The translations under genes and the position numbers were made by a program. The notes under the pieces were generated by a model. The model worked only from the letters and a program-made list of their open reading frames with translations, searched no databases and had not been told where the DNA came from. From contig NZ_JBEJGX010000003.1 of assembly GCF_040253635.1 (NCBI RefSeq), forward strand, positions 8,395,501 to 8,459,500: DNA of 64,000 nt. Direction: 5' to 3'. Within the stretch, counting starts at the first letter, position 1. Each line of letters begins with the position of its first letter. This document shows positions 53,724 to 61,231 of this stretch, in pieces. The stretch comes from Streptomyces sp. Edi2. GTDB lineage: Bacteria > Actinomycetota > Actinomycetes > Streptomycetales > Streptomycetaceae.

Positions 53724-54100
53724 GCAGATTGACCTCTTCCAGGTACTGGGGACGGGGAGGCGGCCTTTTTGGCGGCGCGTTCCGCACCGGAGGTCTTTGC
53801 TGCGATCGCCTTGGGGCGTAAGTCGCAAGCTCGCTCTCAGTGCGTCGGAATCCATGGTTAACGCCGGTCCCGAATCGAGGCAATAGTGCTCGGTACTACT
53901 CATCTTCGTGAGGTAAACCCGGATACCTGAAGTGATAAGCGTTTCTGGCGGCGTTGGCCCGGAATGGCGGCACGGAAATCAACTAGGCAAGCTCGTACGT
54001 GACGTACGTCGCGTGCCCCGAGTCACCTGAGAGGGCCTTCAAAGGCCGCTCGACCGGTCCGCATAAGTTGCCTGGCTCACACCGGAATTACCGGTCTCCG
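53724..54100 (-). promoter_or_regulatory. Long conserved leader, paralogue A
   Basis: About 290 bp upstream of the ATG show blocks shared with the other paralogue: CTGGAAGAGGTCA near the start codon, AAGGCCGCCTCCCC, CTCACGAAGAT and GTAGTAC, and the 27-bp box. The order is the same in both. I looked for the c-di-AMP (ydaO) riboswitch core and did not find it. Confidence 0.6.
53991..54017 (-). promoter_or_regulatory. Shared 27-bp palindromic box, copy A
   Basis: The 27 bases are identical to 55870-55896. They contain GTGACGTACGTCGC (53999-54012), one base short of a perfect GTGAC-GTAC-GTCAC palindrome, which resembles the Streptomyces Crp half-site pattern GTG-N6-GNCAC. Confidence 0.65.
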
Positions 54101-54437
54101 GTGCCGTTTTACACGCGGAAGCCGGCAGATTTATCCCGGCAACTGCCCGGTGCGGCGGCCGGACAATCTCCAAATGTGGTGCGGCGCACTGCGTCCGGGG
54201 CCCAATAGGGCCGCAATTGTGCGCTGATTCACGAGCGCGGGCAGGGTCTTGCTTCGCTGAGGCGTGGCACGGGGAAGGGCGCATGCCGGATGGGCCGGTG
54301 GCGAGTCCTCGGTACGGCGATACGGCGGTGCTGCTGGTCCGTTCGCAGCAGCCCCCGGAGCTGTCGCATGACTACGGGCCCTCGGCTCCCCGATGGTGGC
54401 ACCGCACACAGTCATCACTCATCGTAGGGACGTGCTC

Positions 54438-54656
54438 ATGCTCCGTCGTCGTCTTGCCGTCGTTCTCACCGGTCTTCTCGTCTCGGGCTTCCTTGCCACG
54501 GGCGTCGCCGCCGCGGCCCCGGCCGACAGTCACCGCCAGCCCGGCTGGCACCGCGACCACCCGCTCACCCCCAGGGAGCGGGCGGGAGTTCGCCTCGCCG
54601 CCCAGATCCTCGACACCCTCTTCGGTGGCGGCACGGTGCGACGCGACCGCTTCTGA
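54438..54656 (+). CDS. Small secreted protein, 72 aa
   Basis: A tiny exported protein. The signal peptide is RRRLAVVLTGLLVSGFLATGVAAAA (cleavage near residue 26) and the mature part is about 46 residues, SHRQPGWHRDHPLTPRERAGVRL and then AAQILDTLFGGG, with no cysteines. It is rich in His/Arg and looks like an amphipathic helix. ATG 54438 is used. It lies between the two transglycosylase paralogues on the opposite strand. No family recognised. Confidence 0.65.
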   Translation: MLRRRLAVVLTGLLVSGFLATGVAAAAPADSHRQPGWHRDHPLTPRERAGVRLAAQILDTLFGGGTVRRDRF

Positions 54657-54784
54657 CCCGCGGCGCAGGGCCCGGGCACCCGGTACGGGAGCCGGCGTCC
54701 GGCACCCGCGCCGGACGGCAACGGCAAGAGCCATGGCGCCGGAAGGGGCCTCGGCGAGGTCAACCGCAACGGCAACCGCAACGA

Positions 54785-54833
54785 CAACGGCAATGGCCCC
54801 ACCCGCGAGATGCGGGCAGGGCCACTGCCGTTG
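54785..54833. terminator. Bidirectional terminator
   Basis: CAACGGCAATGGCCCCACCCGC pairs with GCGGGCAGGGCCACTGCCGTTG with few mismatches around a 5-base loop, between the small secreted gene and transglycosylase B. Confidence 0.75.
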
Positions 54834-54905
54834 CCATGCCTGGCGCCGCACAGCGGCGCCGGTATCAGTCTGCTCCGACCGTCCGCACGGTCGCGTCGCT
54901 CCGGC

Positions 54906-55610
54906 TCAGTAGGCCGAGTTGACGTTGTCGATCGAGCCGTACCGGTGGGCCGCGTAGTTGGCGGCGGCGGTGATGTTGGCGATCGGGTCGGTGAGCTTCT
55001 TGGGCGTGCCGGACACGTGGTAGGTGTCGAAGGTGGGCTGGATCACCTGCAGCAGGCCCTTGGAGGGCACGCCGTTGATGGCGTTGATGTCCCAGTTGTT
55101 GACGGCGTTGGGGTTGCCGCTGGACTCCCGCATGATGTTGCGGTGCAGGCCGTCGTAGGAGCCGGGGATGCCCTTGGCCTTCATGATGTCGAGGGACTGG
55201 CGGATCCAGCCGTCGAGGTTGTTCGCGTAGCGCTTGGGGGCAGCCTTCGGCGCTGCCTTGGGAGCCGACTTGGGCGCGGCTATGACCTTGCGCTCGACGG
55301 ACCGGTTGGCGGCCTGCTGGGCGGTGTGGCCCTGCTTCTCGACCGCGGTGACCTTCAGGCCGGCGCTGACGGACGAGGCGATCTGGTGGTCCTTCTTGCC
55401 GTCGTCGGCGCGGTCCTTCGCGGTGAGCGGAAGGCCGTTGGCGCTGACGGGCTTGACCGCGGACGGCGCGTGGGCGGCGGTGGTCTCGGCGTTGCTCGGC
55501 GCCGCGCTGAACGCCAGCGCCGCGGCGCCGCTCGCGGTGGCCACCAGCGCCGCGGAAATCTTGTGGGCGCGGGTGATGCGGGCAGGGCGGGACAGGGTGA
55601 AGTTCGGCAT
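54906..55610 (-). CDS. Secreted SLT transglycosylase, paralogue B
   Basis: A 234-aa secreted transglycosylase paralogous to the product at 53079-53723. The signal peptide (THKISAALV... in PARITRAHKISAALVATASG) and linker differ, with an added Lys/Ala/Pro repeat (APKSAPKAAPKAAPKRY) just before the catalytic domain. The domain has LDGWIRQSLDIMKAKGIPGSY, the catalytic NIMRESSGNPNAVNNWD, SKGLLQVIQPTF and the identical NSAY end. ATG 55610 follows AGAGGTCA. Twin secreted muralytic enzymes with shared leaders indicate a recent duplication and joint regulation. Confidence 0.92.
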   Translation of the reverse strand: MPNFTLSRPARITRAHKISAALVATASGAAALAFSAAPSNAETTAAHAPSAVKPVSANGLPLTAKDRADDGKKDHQIASSVSAGLKVTAVEKQGHTAQQAANRSVERKVIAAPKSAPKAAPKAAPKRYANNLDGWIRQSLDIMKAKGIPGSYDGLHRNIMRESSGNPNAVNNWDINAINGVPSKGLLQVIQPTFDTYHVSGTPKKLTDPIANITAAANYAAHRYGSIDNVNSAY

Positions 55611-56134
55611 GGGGATTCTGACCTCTTCCAGGGCTTGATGGCGGGGGAGGCGGCCTTCGGTTGGCGCGTGAGACCGAGGGTCATTGGCCGCGTTCGCCGC
55701 TCTGGCTGAGATCGCAGGCTCGTTCTCGGTGCTACGCCGAACATGCTTAGCCAGCGCCCTGGATGGTGGCAAAGGTGCCTTGTACTACCTATCTTCGTGA
55801 GATACAGCGAGATGTCCGTTGTAAATGCGCTGTTTCGCGCTCAGGGCCGGGAAGGCATCGACTAGGTGTGCTCGTACGTGACGTACGTCGCGTGCCGGGC
55901 ATCACCCGGGACCGGCGTTCAAGGTCCCTTCGCGGCAGCGCAAAGTTGTGTGGCTCACATGGATAAGTGACCCGACCCGCAGGGAAAAGGAGCAATTCGG
56001 CAGGGGGCGGGGTGCCGGATGCCGACGGGCACGGCGGAATGTGCCGTCATGGCATCGCGCCCCCCAGAGCCTTCCTGGAGGGCGCGAGAATGCGGTGGCG
56101 TCGACCGCGAGCTGTCGGCCGGTATCCGTGCGTG
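55611..56134. promoter_or_regulatory. Long conserved leader, paralogue B, and gap
   Basis: The left 290 bp are the counterpart of the paralogue-A leader. The right part up to the SRPBCC stop codon shows no gene. Confidence 0.55.
55870..55896 (-). promoter_or_regulatory. Shared 27-bp palindromic box, copy B
   Basis: Identical to 53991-54017; the GTGACGTACGTCGC core is at 55878-55891, about 270 bp before the ATG, nearly the same distance as in copy A. Confidence 0.65.
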
Positions 56135-56986
56135 TCAGTTCTCCAGCAACTGGGCCGCAAGATGCTCGATGCGGTCGTGCCACGCCGCCAGCGCGGCATC
56201 CGAGTCAGCGCCCGGCGGGCCGGTCTGGACGAGGACGAGCCGCGCGCCATGGCCGGTGCCCTGGCCCAGCTCCCACCGGACCGTGCCTTCCGGATCCGGG
56301 CGGTAGGCGAGCACCGAAGGGGCCCGTACCTCGGTGACGGGCCCGGCCGGTGCCTCCCCGGTGGTGAAGCCGGCCGGCGCGGGCTCACCTTCCACGGGCT
56401 CGTCTCCCGAGGTCAGCGCCGCCCAGACGGCCTCGGCGGGCCGTACGAGCTGGCGCTCGAAGCGGATCCGCGGGCCGTTCGGGGTGGCCTCGGTCACCCC
56501 CTGTCCGAGATCGAACTGCTCGACGTAGGCCTCGTGCAGCTCTCCGGTGTCGCGGGGCACGGCCGTCGGCGCGCCGTCCAGCAGCTGTGAGAGCGCGGTG
56601 AGGCACAGGTGCCAGCCGGAGGCGAAGCTCGCGCCGCCGAACCGGTCGCCGAAGGTGTGCACCAGGGTCAGCAGCGAGCCGTCGCCGTCCGGAGTGATCT
56701 CCCAGCGCAGGTGGTCCTCTCCCCAGGTGAAGGCGAACAGCCGGGGCTCCTCGGCGTCGGTGACCGTACCGGTCATGGCGATGCCGGTCACACCGGGCAT
56801 GGAGAAGGTCATCGCCCCGCCGGGCCGCAGCTCCACGGTGACCTCGGAGGGGAACCACCGGCCGATGTGCGCGGGGTCGGTGATCGCCGACCAGACCTTC
56901 GCGGGCGGATGGGCGAGCCTGCGCTCCATGCGCAGGGTGTTCCGGCCGTCGCCGGTGGGGCTGAGGCTGTCGGAGTGCGGGTTCAT
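56135..56986 (-). CDS. Two-domain SRPBCC (AHSA1-type) protein
   Basis: A 283-aa protein made of an N-terminal AHSA1-like START domain (ERRLAHPPAKVWSAITDPAHIGRWFPSEVTVELRPGG, residues about 20-140) and a second, more divergent copy (RIRFERQLVRPAEAVWAALTSGDEP to the end). Such domains bind small hydrophobic ligands. It overlaps the ArsR gene by ATGA, the standard ArsR-SRPBCC pair, so the regulator probably controls this operon. Ligand unknown. Confidence 0.9.
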   Translation of the reverse strand: MNPHSDSLSPTGDGRNTLRMERRLAHPPAKVWSAITDPAHIGRWFPSEVTVELRPGGAMTFSMPGVTGIAMTGTVTDAEEPRLFAFTWGEDHLRWEITPDGDGSLLTLVHTFGDRFGGASFASGWHLCLTALSQLLDGAPTAVPRDTGELHEAYVEQFDLGQGVTEATPNGPRIRFERQLVRPAEAVWAALTSGDEPVEGEPAPAGFTTGEAPAGPVTEVRAPSVLAYRPDPEGTVRWELGQGTGHGARLVLVQTGPPGADSDAALAAWHDRIEHLAAQLLEN

Positions 56987-57315
56987 CGGGGGTCGTCCTC
57001 CATGGCGTCGAGATGCCGTTCCAGGGCGTCAAGGGACCCGGTCCACAGATGCCGGTAGTGCGCGAGCCAGGCGTCCAGCTCCGCCAGGGGCTCGGGCCGG
57101 AGCTCGTACCAGCGGCGCTGGGCGTCCTGCCGGACCTGGACCAGGCCGGCCTCGCGCAGCACCCGCAGATGCTTGGAGGTGCCGGGCTGGCTCAGTCCGA
57201 GCTGCTGCGTGAGCTCGCCGACCAGCCGTGGGCGCTCCAGGAGCAGATCGAGGATCTTGCGCCGGCTCGGCTCCGCAAGTACGTCGAACGGTAGGGGCAT
57301 GACTTCAGTATGCAT
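56983..57315 (-). CDS. ArsR-family regulator
   Basis: A 110-aa winged-helix repressor: FDVLAEPSRRKILDLLLERPRLVGELTQQLGLSQPGTSKHLRVLREAGLVQVRQDAQRRWYELRPEP, then AELDAWLAHYRHLWTGSLDALERHL. No cysteine metal site is present, so it is of the ligand- or SRPBCC-linked type. ATG 57315 is eight bases after a TATATA-like box, suggesting a leaderless mRNA; ATG 57300 is an alternative. It overlaps the SRPBCC gene. Confidence 0.92.
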   Translation of the reverse strand: MHTEVMPLPFDVLAEPSRRKILDLLLERPRLVGELTQQLGLSQPGTSKHLRVLREAGLVQVRQDAQRRWYELRPEPLAELDAWLAHYRHLWTGSLDALERHLDAMEDDPR

Positions 57316-57378
57316 GCCGTTCTGGCTATATAACCACAAGAGAATATAATCTCGGTGAAGGATCGCCGGGTCGCTGGG

Positions 57379-58284
57379 TCACGCACACGCCGGATCGGCC
57401 GCCGGCGCCTCCTCGCGCTCGCGCGCCACCGGTGCGAGACAGGGCGCCGAGCCCAGCGGCCCATCGGTGAAGAACCGGGCGGCCAAGTCCGCGACGTCCT
57501 GCGGGCGTTCGAGCACCACCCAGTGATCGGCGTCCGGAATCGTCAGAAAGCGGCTGCCCGGGATGGTGGACGCGAAGTGCCGCTGCCGGGCCGGCGAGGT
57601 CACCGTGTCGTGCTCGCCGCTGAAGACGAGCGTGGGGATGCCGGTCAGGCCGGCCGAGAAGTCCGGACGGTCCGAGATCCCGCGGCGCAGCGAGTCGACG
57701 GCGTGCCGGGAGTTCCGGGCCGCATGCAGCATCGAGCGCCGGACGTAGCGGTACGCCAGCTTCCGGTGGGCGACGTGCCGGCGGTCGTCGAGGCACATCA
57801 GCCCCTCGGTGACCAGGGTGGCGAAGGCCTCGGTGTCGCCCTGCGCGAGATGGTCGGACGCCCGTCGCCACAGCTCCCTCTGCGCCTCGCTGATGTGCGC
57901 CGGAACCCCGCCCAGGGCGAGCCGTGCGATCCGCCCGGGGAACCGCCGGGCGCATCCGTAGGCCAGGCCCGCCCCGTAGGAGAAGCCGAAGAGATTGATC
58001 CGCGGGACGTCCAGATCCTCGATGATGCCCTCGATCGCCGCGCACACGACATCGATGCTCGGCCCCGGGGGAAGCGGGTCGGCGCTCCCCATCCCCGGCA
58101 GATCGGCGGTCACCACATCCGCCAGTGGACCCACATGATCTTCCATCTGCGGCCAGCCGAACATCCCCTGCAGCGCGCCGCCCAGCACCAGCACGGGTTC
58201 GGTGATCCGCTCCGGCTGCTGCAGGCGCCGGTAGGAGTAGGACACCCCGTCCACCGACAAGGAGCGGATCATTTCCTCGGACAT
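57379..58284 (-). CDS. Alpha/beta hydrolase
   Basis: A 301-aa alpha/beta-hydrolase. The nucleophile elbow is LFGFSYGAGLAYG (Ser102), the acid in VFSGEHDTV and the His in PDADHWVVLERP, so the triad is complete. The oxyanion region LVLGGALQGMFGW and the cap segment of about 60 residues resemble lactonase/thioesterase-like members. AAGGAA is seven bases before the ATG. It is 115 bp downstream of the ketosynthase gene, past a hairpin, so it may have its own transcript; it could release or trim an acyl chain made on the ACP. That role is inference. Confidence 0.88.
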   Translation of the reverse strand: MSEEMIRSLSVDGVSYSYRRLQQPERITEPVLVLGGALQGMFGWPQMEDHVGPLADVVTADLPGMGSADPLPPGPSIDVVCAAIEGIIEDLDVPRINLFGFSYGAGLAYGCARRFPGRIARLALGGVPAHISEAQRELWRRASDHLAQGDTEAFATLVTEGLMCLDDRRHVAHRKLAYRYVRRSMLHAARNSRHAVDSLRRGISDRPDFSAGLTGIPTLVFSGEHDTVTSPARQRHFASTIPGSRFLTIPDADHWVVLERPQDVADLAARFFTDGPLGSAPCLAPVAREREEAPAADPACA

Positions 58285-58349
58285 GTGAGATTCCTTCTCG
58301 AAGCACCGGCGGGAACGGACGCGCCGACGCGGCGCGCCGGGGGCGGTCC

Positions 58350-58387
58350 GGGGCTGTCGTCGCGACGGGACGCCGACGACAGGCCCC
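58350..58387 (-). terminator. Hairpin after the ketosynthase gene
   Basis: GGGGCTGTCGTCG and CGACGACAGGCCCC pair with one bulge around an 11-base loop, 13 bases past the KS stop codon and before the hydrolase gene. Confidence 0.65.
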
Positions 58388-58399
58388 AGGGGTCTCTCC

Positions 58400-59638
58400 C
58401 TAGCGGGTCAGCACCAGTGCGGCGTTGTGCCCGCCGAAGCCGAGCGACGTCTTGACCGCGCAGTCGAATGCCGCCTGCCGGGCTTCCTTGTGCACGATGT
58501 CGACCGGGATCCGCGGATCCAGCACCTCGAGGTTGGCGGTCGGGGGCACCAGCTGCTGCTCCAGGGCGAGCACGGTGAGCGCGGCCTCGATCCCGCCCGC
58601 GGCGCCCAGTGTGTGCCCGGTCATCGCCTTGGTCGAGGTGACCAGGGGGTGATCGCCGAGAACCCGCTGCAGCACGGCGGCCTCGATGTGGTCGTTGGCG
58701 ACCGTCGAGGTGCCGTGCGCGTTGACGTGGCCGACATCGCCGGCCTGCACCCCGGCGTCCGCCAGCGCGGTGCGCAGTGCCCGCTCGATCCCCTTGCCCT
58801 CGGGGTCGGGGGCCACCGCCGCGTAGGCATCGCTGGACGCGCCGTAGCCGCGGATATGGGCCCGCACGGGGGCGTGACGGGCCCTGGCGTGCTCCGGCCG
58901 CTCCAGCACGAGCAGCCCGGCGCCTTCACCGACCACGAAGCCGTCCCGGCCCGCGTCGAAGGGGCGGCACGCGGTGGCCGGATCATCCCGGCGGGTGGAG
59001 ACCGCCTTCATCTGGCAGGCGCTGGCGATCAGCAGCCGGGAGAGGACCGACTCCGCCCCGCCGGCGAGGGCAATATCGCAGACCCCGGCGCGCAGCAGCT
59101 GGTGCGCGGTGCCCAGGGCGACGGTCCCGGAGGAGCAGGCCGTGGCCACGCCCAGGCTGGGGCCGTGGGCGCCGATGTCCATACAGACACTGCTGGCGGC
59201 GCTGTTGACGACGGTCAGCGGGGCGAGCTTGGGGGAGACCCGGCGGGCGCCGCGCCCGGCCATGGCGACGTGCTGCTGGTCGTAGAAGGGCAGCCCGCCG
59301 TGTGCGGAGCCGATGACCACCGCGACCCGGCTGCTGTCCCAGGATTCCGGGTCGAGGCCGGCATCGAGGAGGGCTTCCCGGGCGGCGATCACCGCGAGCT
59401 GCGCGAAGCGGTCCATCAGCCGCTGGGTGGCCACCCCGAGCAGTTCCGTGGTGTCCAGACCGGCGATGGTGTACATGAAGTCGCAGGGCAGATCGGCGAG
59501 TTCTTCCTGGTGGGTCACGCCGCCGGGCACGGTTTCCTGGGTGACGGCATGCCAGGTGGCCTTCGCCCCCACCCCTGCCGCGGTCACCAGTCCCAGTCCT
59601 GTCACGGCCGCGGCGAACGGCTCCTGGCGGGCCGTCAT
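58400..59638 (-). CDS. Beta-ketoacyl-ACP synthase (FabF type)
   Basis: A 412-aa ketosynthase with intact active site: Cys168 in GVATACSSGTVALG, His308 in VNAHGTSTVANDH, Lys337 and His342 in TSTKAMTGHTLGAAGG. The protein condenses malonyl-ACP with an acyl primer. It is coupled by ATGA to its own acyl carrier protein and stands apart from the fab cluster, so it is an orphan KS of a small pathway rather than primary fatty-acid FabF. It has no chain-length-factor partner beside it. Confidence 0.93.
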   Translation of the reverse strand: MTARQEPFAAAVTGLGLVTAAGVGAKATWHAVTQETVPGGVTHQEELADLPCDFMYTIAGLDTTELLGVATQRLMDRFAQLAVIAAREALLDAGLDPESWDSSRVAVVIGSAHGGLPFYDQQHVAMAGRGARRVSPKLAPLTVVNSAASSVCMDIGAHGPSLGVATACSSGTVALGTAHQLLRAGVCDIALAGGAESVLSRLLIASACQMKAVSTRRDDPATACRPFDAGRDGFVVGEGAGLLVLERPEHARARHAPVRAHIRGYGASSDAYAAVAPDPEGKGIERALRTALADAGVQAGDVGHVNAHGTSTVANDHIEAAVLQRVLGDHPLVTSTKAMTGHTLGAAGGIEAALTVLALEQQLVPPTANLEVLDPRIPVDIVHKEARQAAFDCAVKTSLGFGGHNAALVLTR

Positions 59639-59868
59639 GCCGGAACTTTGCCGTCGACGGCCGCCACCAGCTGGCCCACCGTGTTCCGCGGGGTCAGCGA
59701 CACCTCGTCGAGGTCGATGTCCAGCCGTTCCTCGATCAGGACGCGGAGTTCTTCCAGCGCCAGGGAGTCGAGGCGCAGGCCGCGCAGCAAGGACTCCTCG
59801 GTGATATCGGCGGGGGCGACCCCGAATCGTTGGACCAGCAAGGTGTTGACAACTTCTGCCGCGTTCAC
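59635..59868 (-). CDS. Acyl carrier protein
   Basis: A 77-aa ACP. The phosphopantetheine serine is Ser35 in LRGLRLDSLALEELRVLIEE; the surrounding DSL motif is standard and the rest (AEVVNTLLVQRFGVAPADI, VSLTPRNTVGQLVAAVDGK) fits the four-helix fold. GTG 59868 is seven bases after GGAGGAG. It overlaps the ketosynthase start by ATGA, so the two are made in step. A promoter-like TTGGGG-N19-TATAAA lies upstream. Confidence 0.93.
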   Translation of the reverse strand: MNAAEVVNTLLVQRFGVAPADITEESLLRGLRLDSLALEELRVLIEERLDIDLDEVSLTPRNTVGQLVAAVDGKVPA

Positions 59869-59955
59869 GTGGCGCTCCTCCGCTTGTCGTAGGCGATGCT
59901 GCCAACCGCGTCGTGGGCGGGATTTCACCGGCGGCTCCGGCTGGTTTGACCCCCC

Positions 59956-59986
59956 TTTATACGCCTTTGTCCCGATGACTCCCCAA
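59956..59986 (-). promoter_or_regulatory. Promoter candidate for ACP-KS operon
   Basis: On the minus strand TTGGGG (59981-59986) and TATAAA (59956-59961) are 19 bases apart, about 90 bp before the ACP start. Confidence 0.35.
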
Positions 59987-60139
59987 CCTTGGTAGCTCAA
60001 TGGGGTGATGAGCGCACCGGGAGGGACAGGGCGTTGGCGCCTCGCCTTGCGGACGCCGCGGAAAGCACCTACGTACGTAACGCCGCGGACCGGCGGGAGG
60101 TACGGGCCCGGGGCCGGCGGACTCCGGGATGCTCCGGGG

Positions 60140-60601
60140 TCAGGCCTTGTCCAGGGCGCTGGTCACGCGTCCCAACAAGCCCTGGAGTGTGCGGAGTTCT
60201 TCGATCGTGAGGCCCGTGGCGGCCAGCATCCTGCGGGGGACCGGCAGGGCCGCCGCGCGCAGGTCGTCGCCGGCGGGGGTCAGGTGGATGGTGACCGACC
60301 GCTCGTCCTCGGTGCTCCGTTCGCGGCGCACCAGGCCGGCCGATTCCAGGCGCTTGAGGAGCGGGGAGAGGGTGCCGGAGTCCAGCCGGAGCTGTTCGCC
60401 GATGGCCTTGACCGGCTGGGATCCGTGCTCCCACAGCACCAGCATGACCAGGTACTGGGGGTAGGTCAGGCCCAGGTCCTTCAGGGCGTCGCGGTAGACG
60501 CCGCCAAAGGCCCGTGAGGCGGCGTGCAGCGAGAAGCAGACCTGGTGGTCGAGGCGGAGCAGTTCGGCGTCGGGTACCGGGGGCCTGGTGGCGGAGGTCA
60601 T
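60140..60601 (-). CDS. ohrR: OhrR peroxide-sensing repressor (MarR family)
   Basis: A 153-aa MarR-type regulator of the OhrR group. The peroxide-reactive cysteine is Cys22 in LLRLDHQVCFSLHAASRAF; the winged helix is VKAIGEQLRLDSGTLSPLLKRLESAGLVRRERSTEDERSVTI. It represses the divergent ohr gene until its cysteine is oxidised by organic hydroperoxide. Two palindromes lie in the 126-bp intergenic region. Confidence 0.94.
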   Translation of the reverse strand: MTSATRPPVPDAELLRLDHQVCFSLHAASRAFGGVYRDALKDLGLTYPQYLVMLVLWEHGSQPVKAIGEQLRLDSGTLSPLLKRLESAGLVRRERSTEDERSVTIHLTPAGDDLRAAALPVPRRMLAATGLTIEELRTLQGLLGRVTSALDKA

Positions 60602-60631
60602 GGGGCCAGGTTAGCTCGCCGCGGCATTTAG

Positions 60632-60658
60632 TTGTGCGCAATCTAGTTGCGAGCAACT
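60632..60658. promoter_or_regulatory. OhrR operator: two adjacent palindromes
   Basis: TTGTGCGCAA (60632-60641) and AGTTGCGAGCAACT (60645-60658; arms AGTTGC/GCAACT) are placed 15 bp apart between the divergent ohrR and ohr genes. Confidence 0.75.
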
Positions 60659-60727
60659 TAAATGTGTGTCACTGTGAGGCCATCGGGCGGCCGGGAAGCG
60701 GCCGCCCGCCACCGAAGGGGAACTGTG

Positions 60728-61138
60728 ATGGACGCGCTGTACACCGCTGTCGCCACCGCCAACGGCCGCGAAGGCCGGGCGGTCAGCTCCGACGGCCGGA
60801 TCGACCTGGCCCTGGCCATGCCGCCGGCCCTCGGCGGCAACGGCGCCGGCACCAACCCGGAGCAGCTTTTCGCCGCCGGCTACGCGGCGTGCTTCGCCAG
60901 CGCGATGGGCAATGTCGGCCGCCAGATGAAGCTCGACACCAAGGACGTCTCGGTCACCGCCGAGGTCTCCATCGGCAAGGACGACACCGGCTTCGGCCTG
61001 GCCGTCGTCATGCGGGTGGAGCTGCCGGACGCCCTCGCGGGCGAGACCGGGCGGCAGCTGGTCGAGGCGACGCACCAGTACTGCCCGTACTCCAAGGCCA
61101 CCCGCGGCAACATCGACGTCGAGCTGGTCATCGAGTAA
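60728..61138 (+). CDS. ohr: Organic hydroperoxide reductase
   Basis: A 136-aa Ohr/OsmC enzyme that reduces organic hydroperoxides to alcohols. Both catalytic cysteines are present: Cys55 in GYAACFASAMGNVGRQ and Cys119 in ATHQYCPYSKATRGN. The start is MDALYTAVATANGREGRAVS and it ends with IDVELVIE. GGGGAA precedes the ATG. It is divergent from ohrR and has a hairpin terminator at 61171-61197. Confidence 0.97.
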   Translation: MDALYTAVATANGREGRAVSSDGRIDLALAMPPALGGNGAGTNPEQLFAAGYAACFASAMGNVGRQMKLDTKDVSVTAEVSIGKDDTGFGLAVVMRVELPDALAGETGRQLVEATHQYCPYSKATRGNIDVELVIE

Positions 61139-61170
61139 ACGACGTCGAGCCGGTCGTCGGGCGGGGGAGC

Positions 61171-61197
61171 GGCGTGCCCGGCGGACCGGGGCACGCC
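61171..61197. terminator. Terminator ohr / amidohydrolase
   Basis: GGCGTGCCC and GGGCACGCC pair perfectly with a 9-base loop between the converging genes. Confidence 0.7.
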
Positions 61198-61231
61198 ACT
61201 CACTGAAGGCTGAGCCTCCCGTGCGACGCGC

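Noticed and set aside
53724..54100. A ydaO-type c-di-AMP riboswitch in the transglycosylase leader.
   Set aside because: Such riboswitches precede some Streptomyces muralytic genes, but the conserved GGGTGAATC and CCGTCAGCTAAC cores are absent from both leaders.
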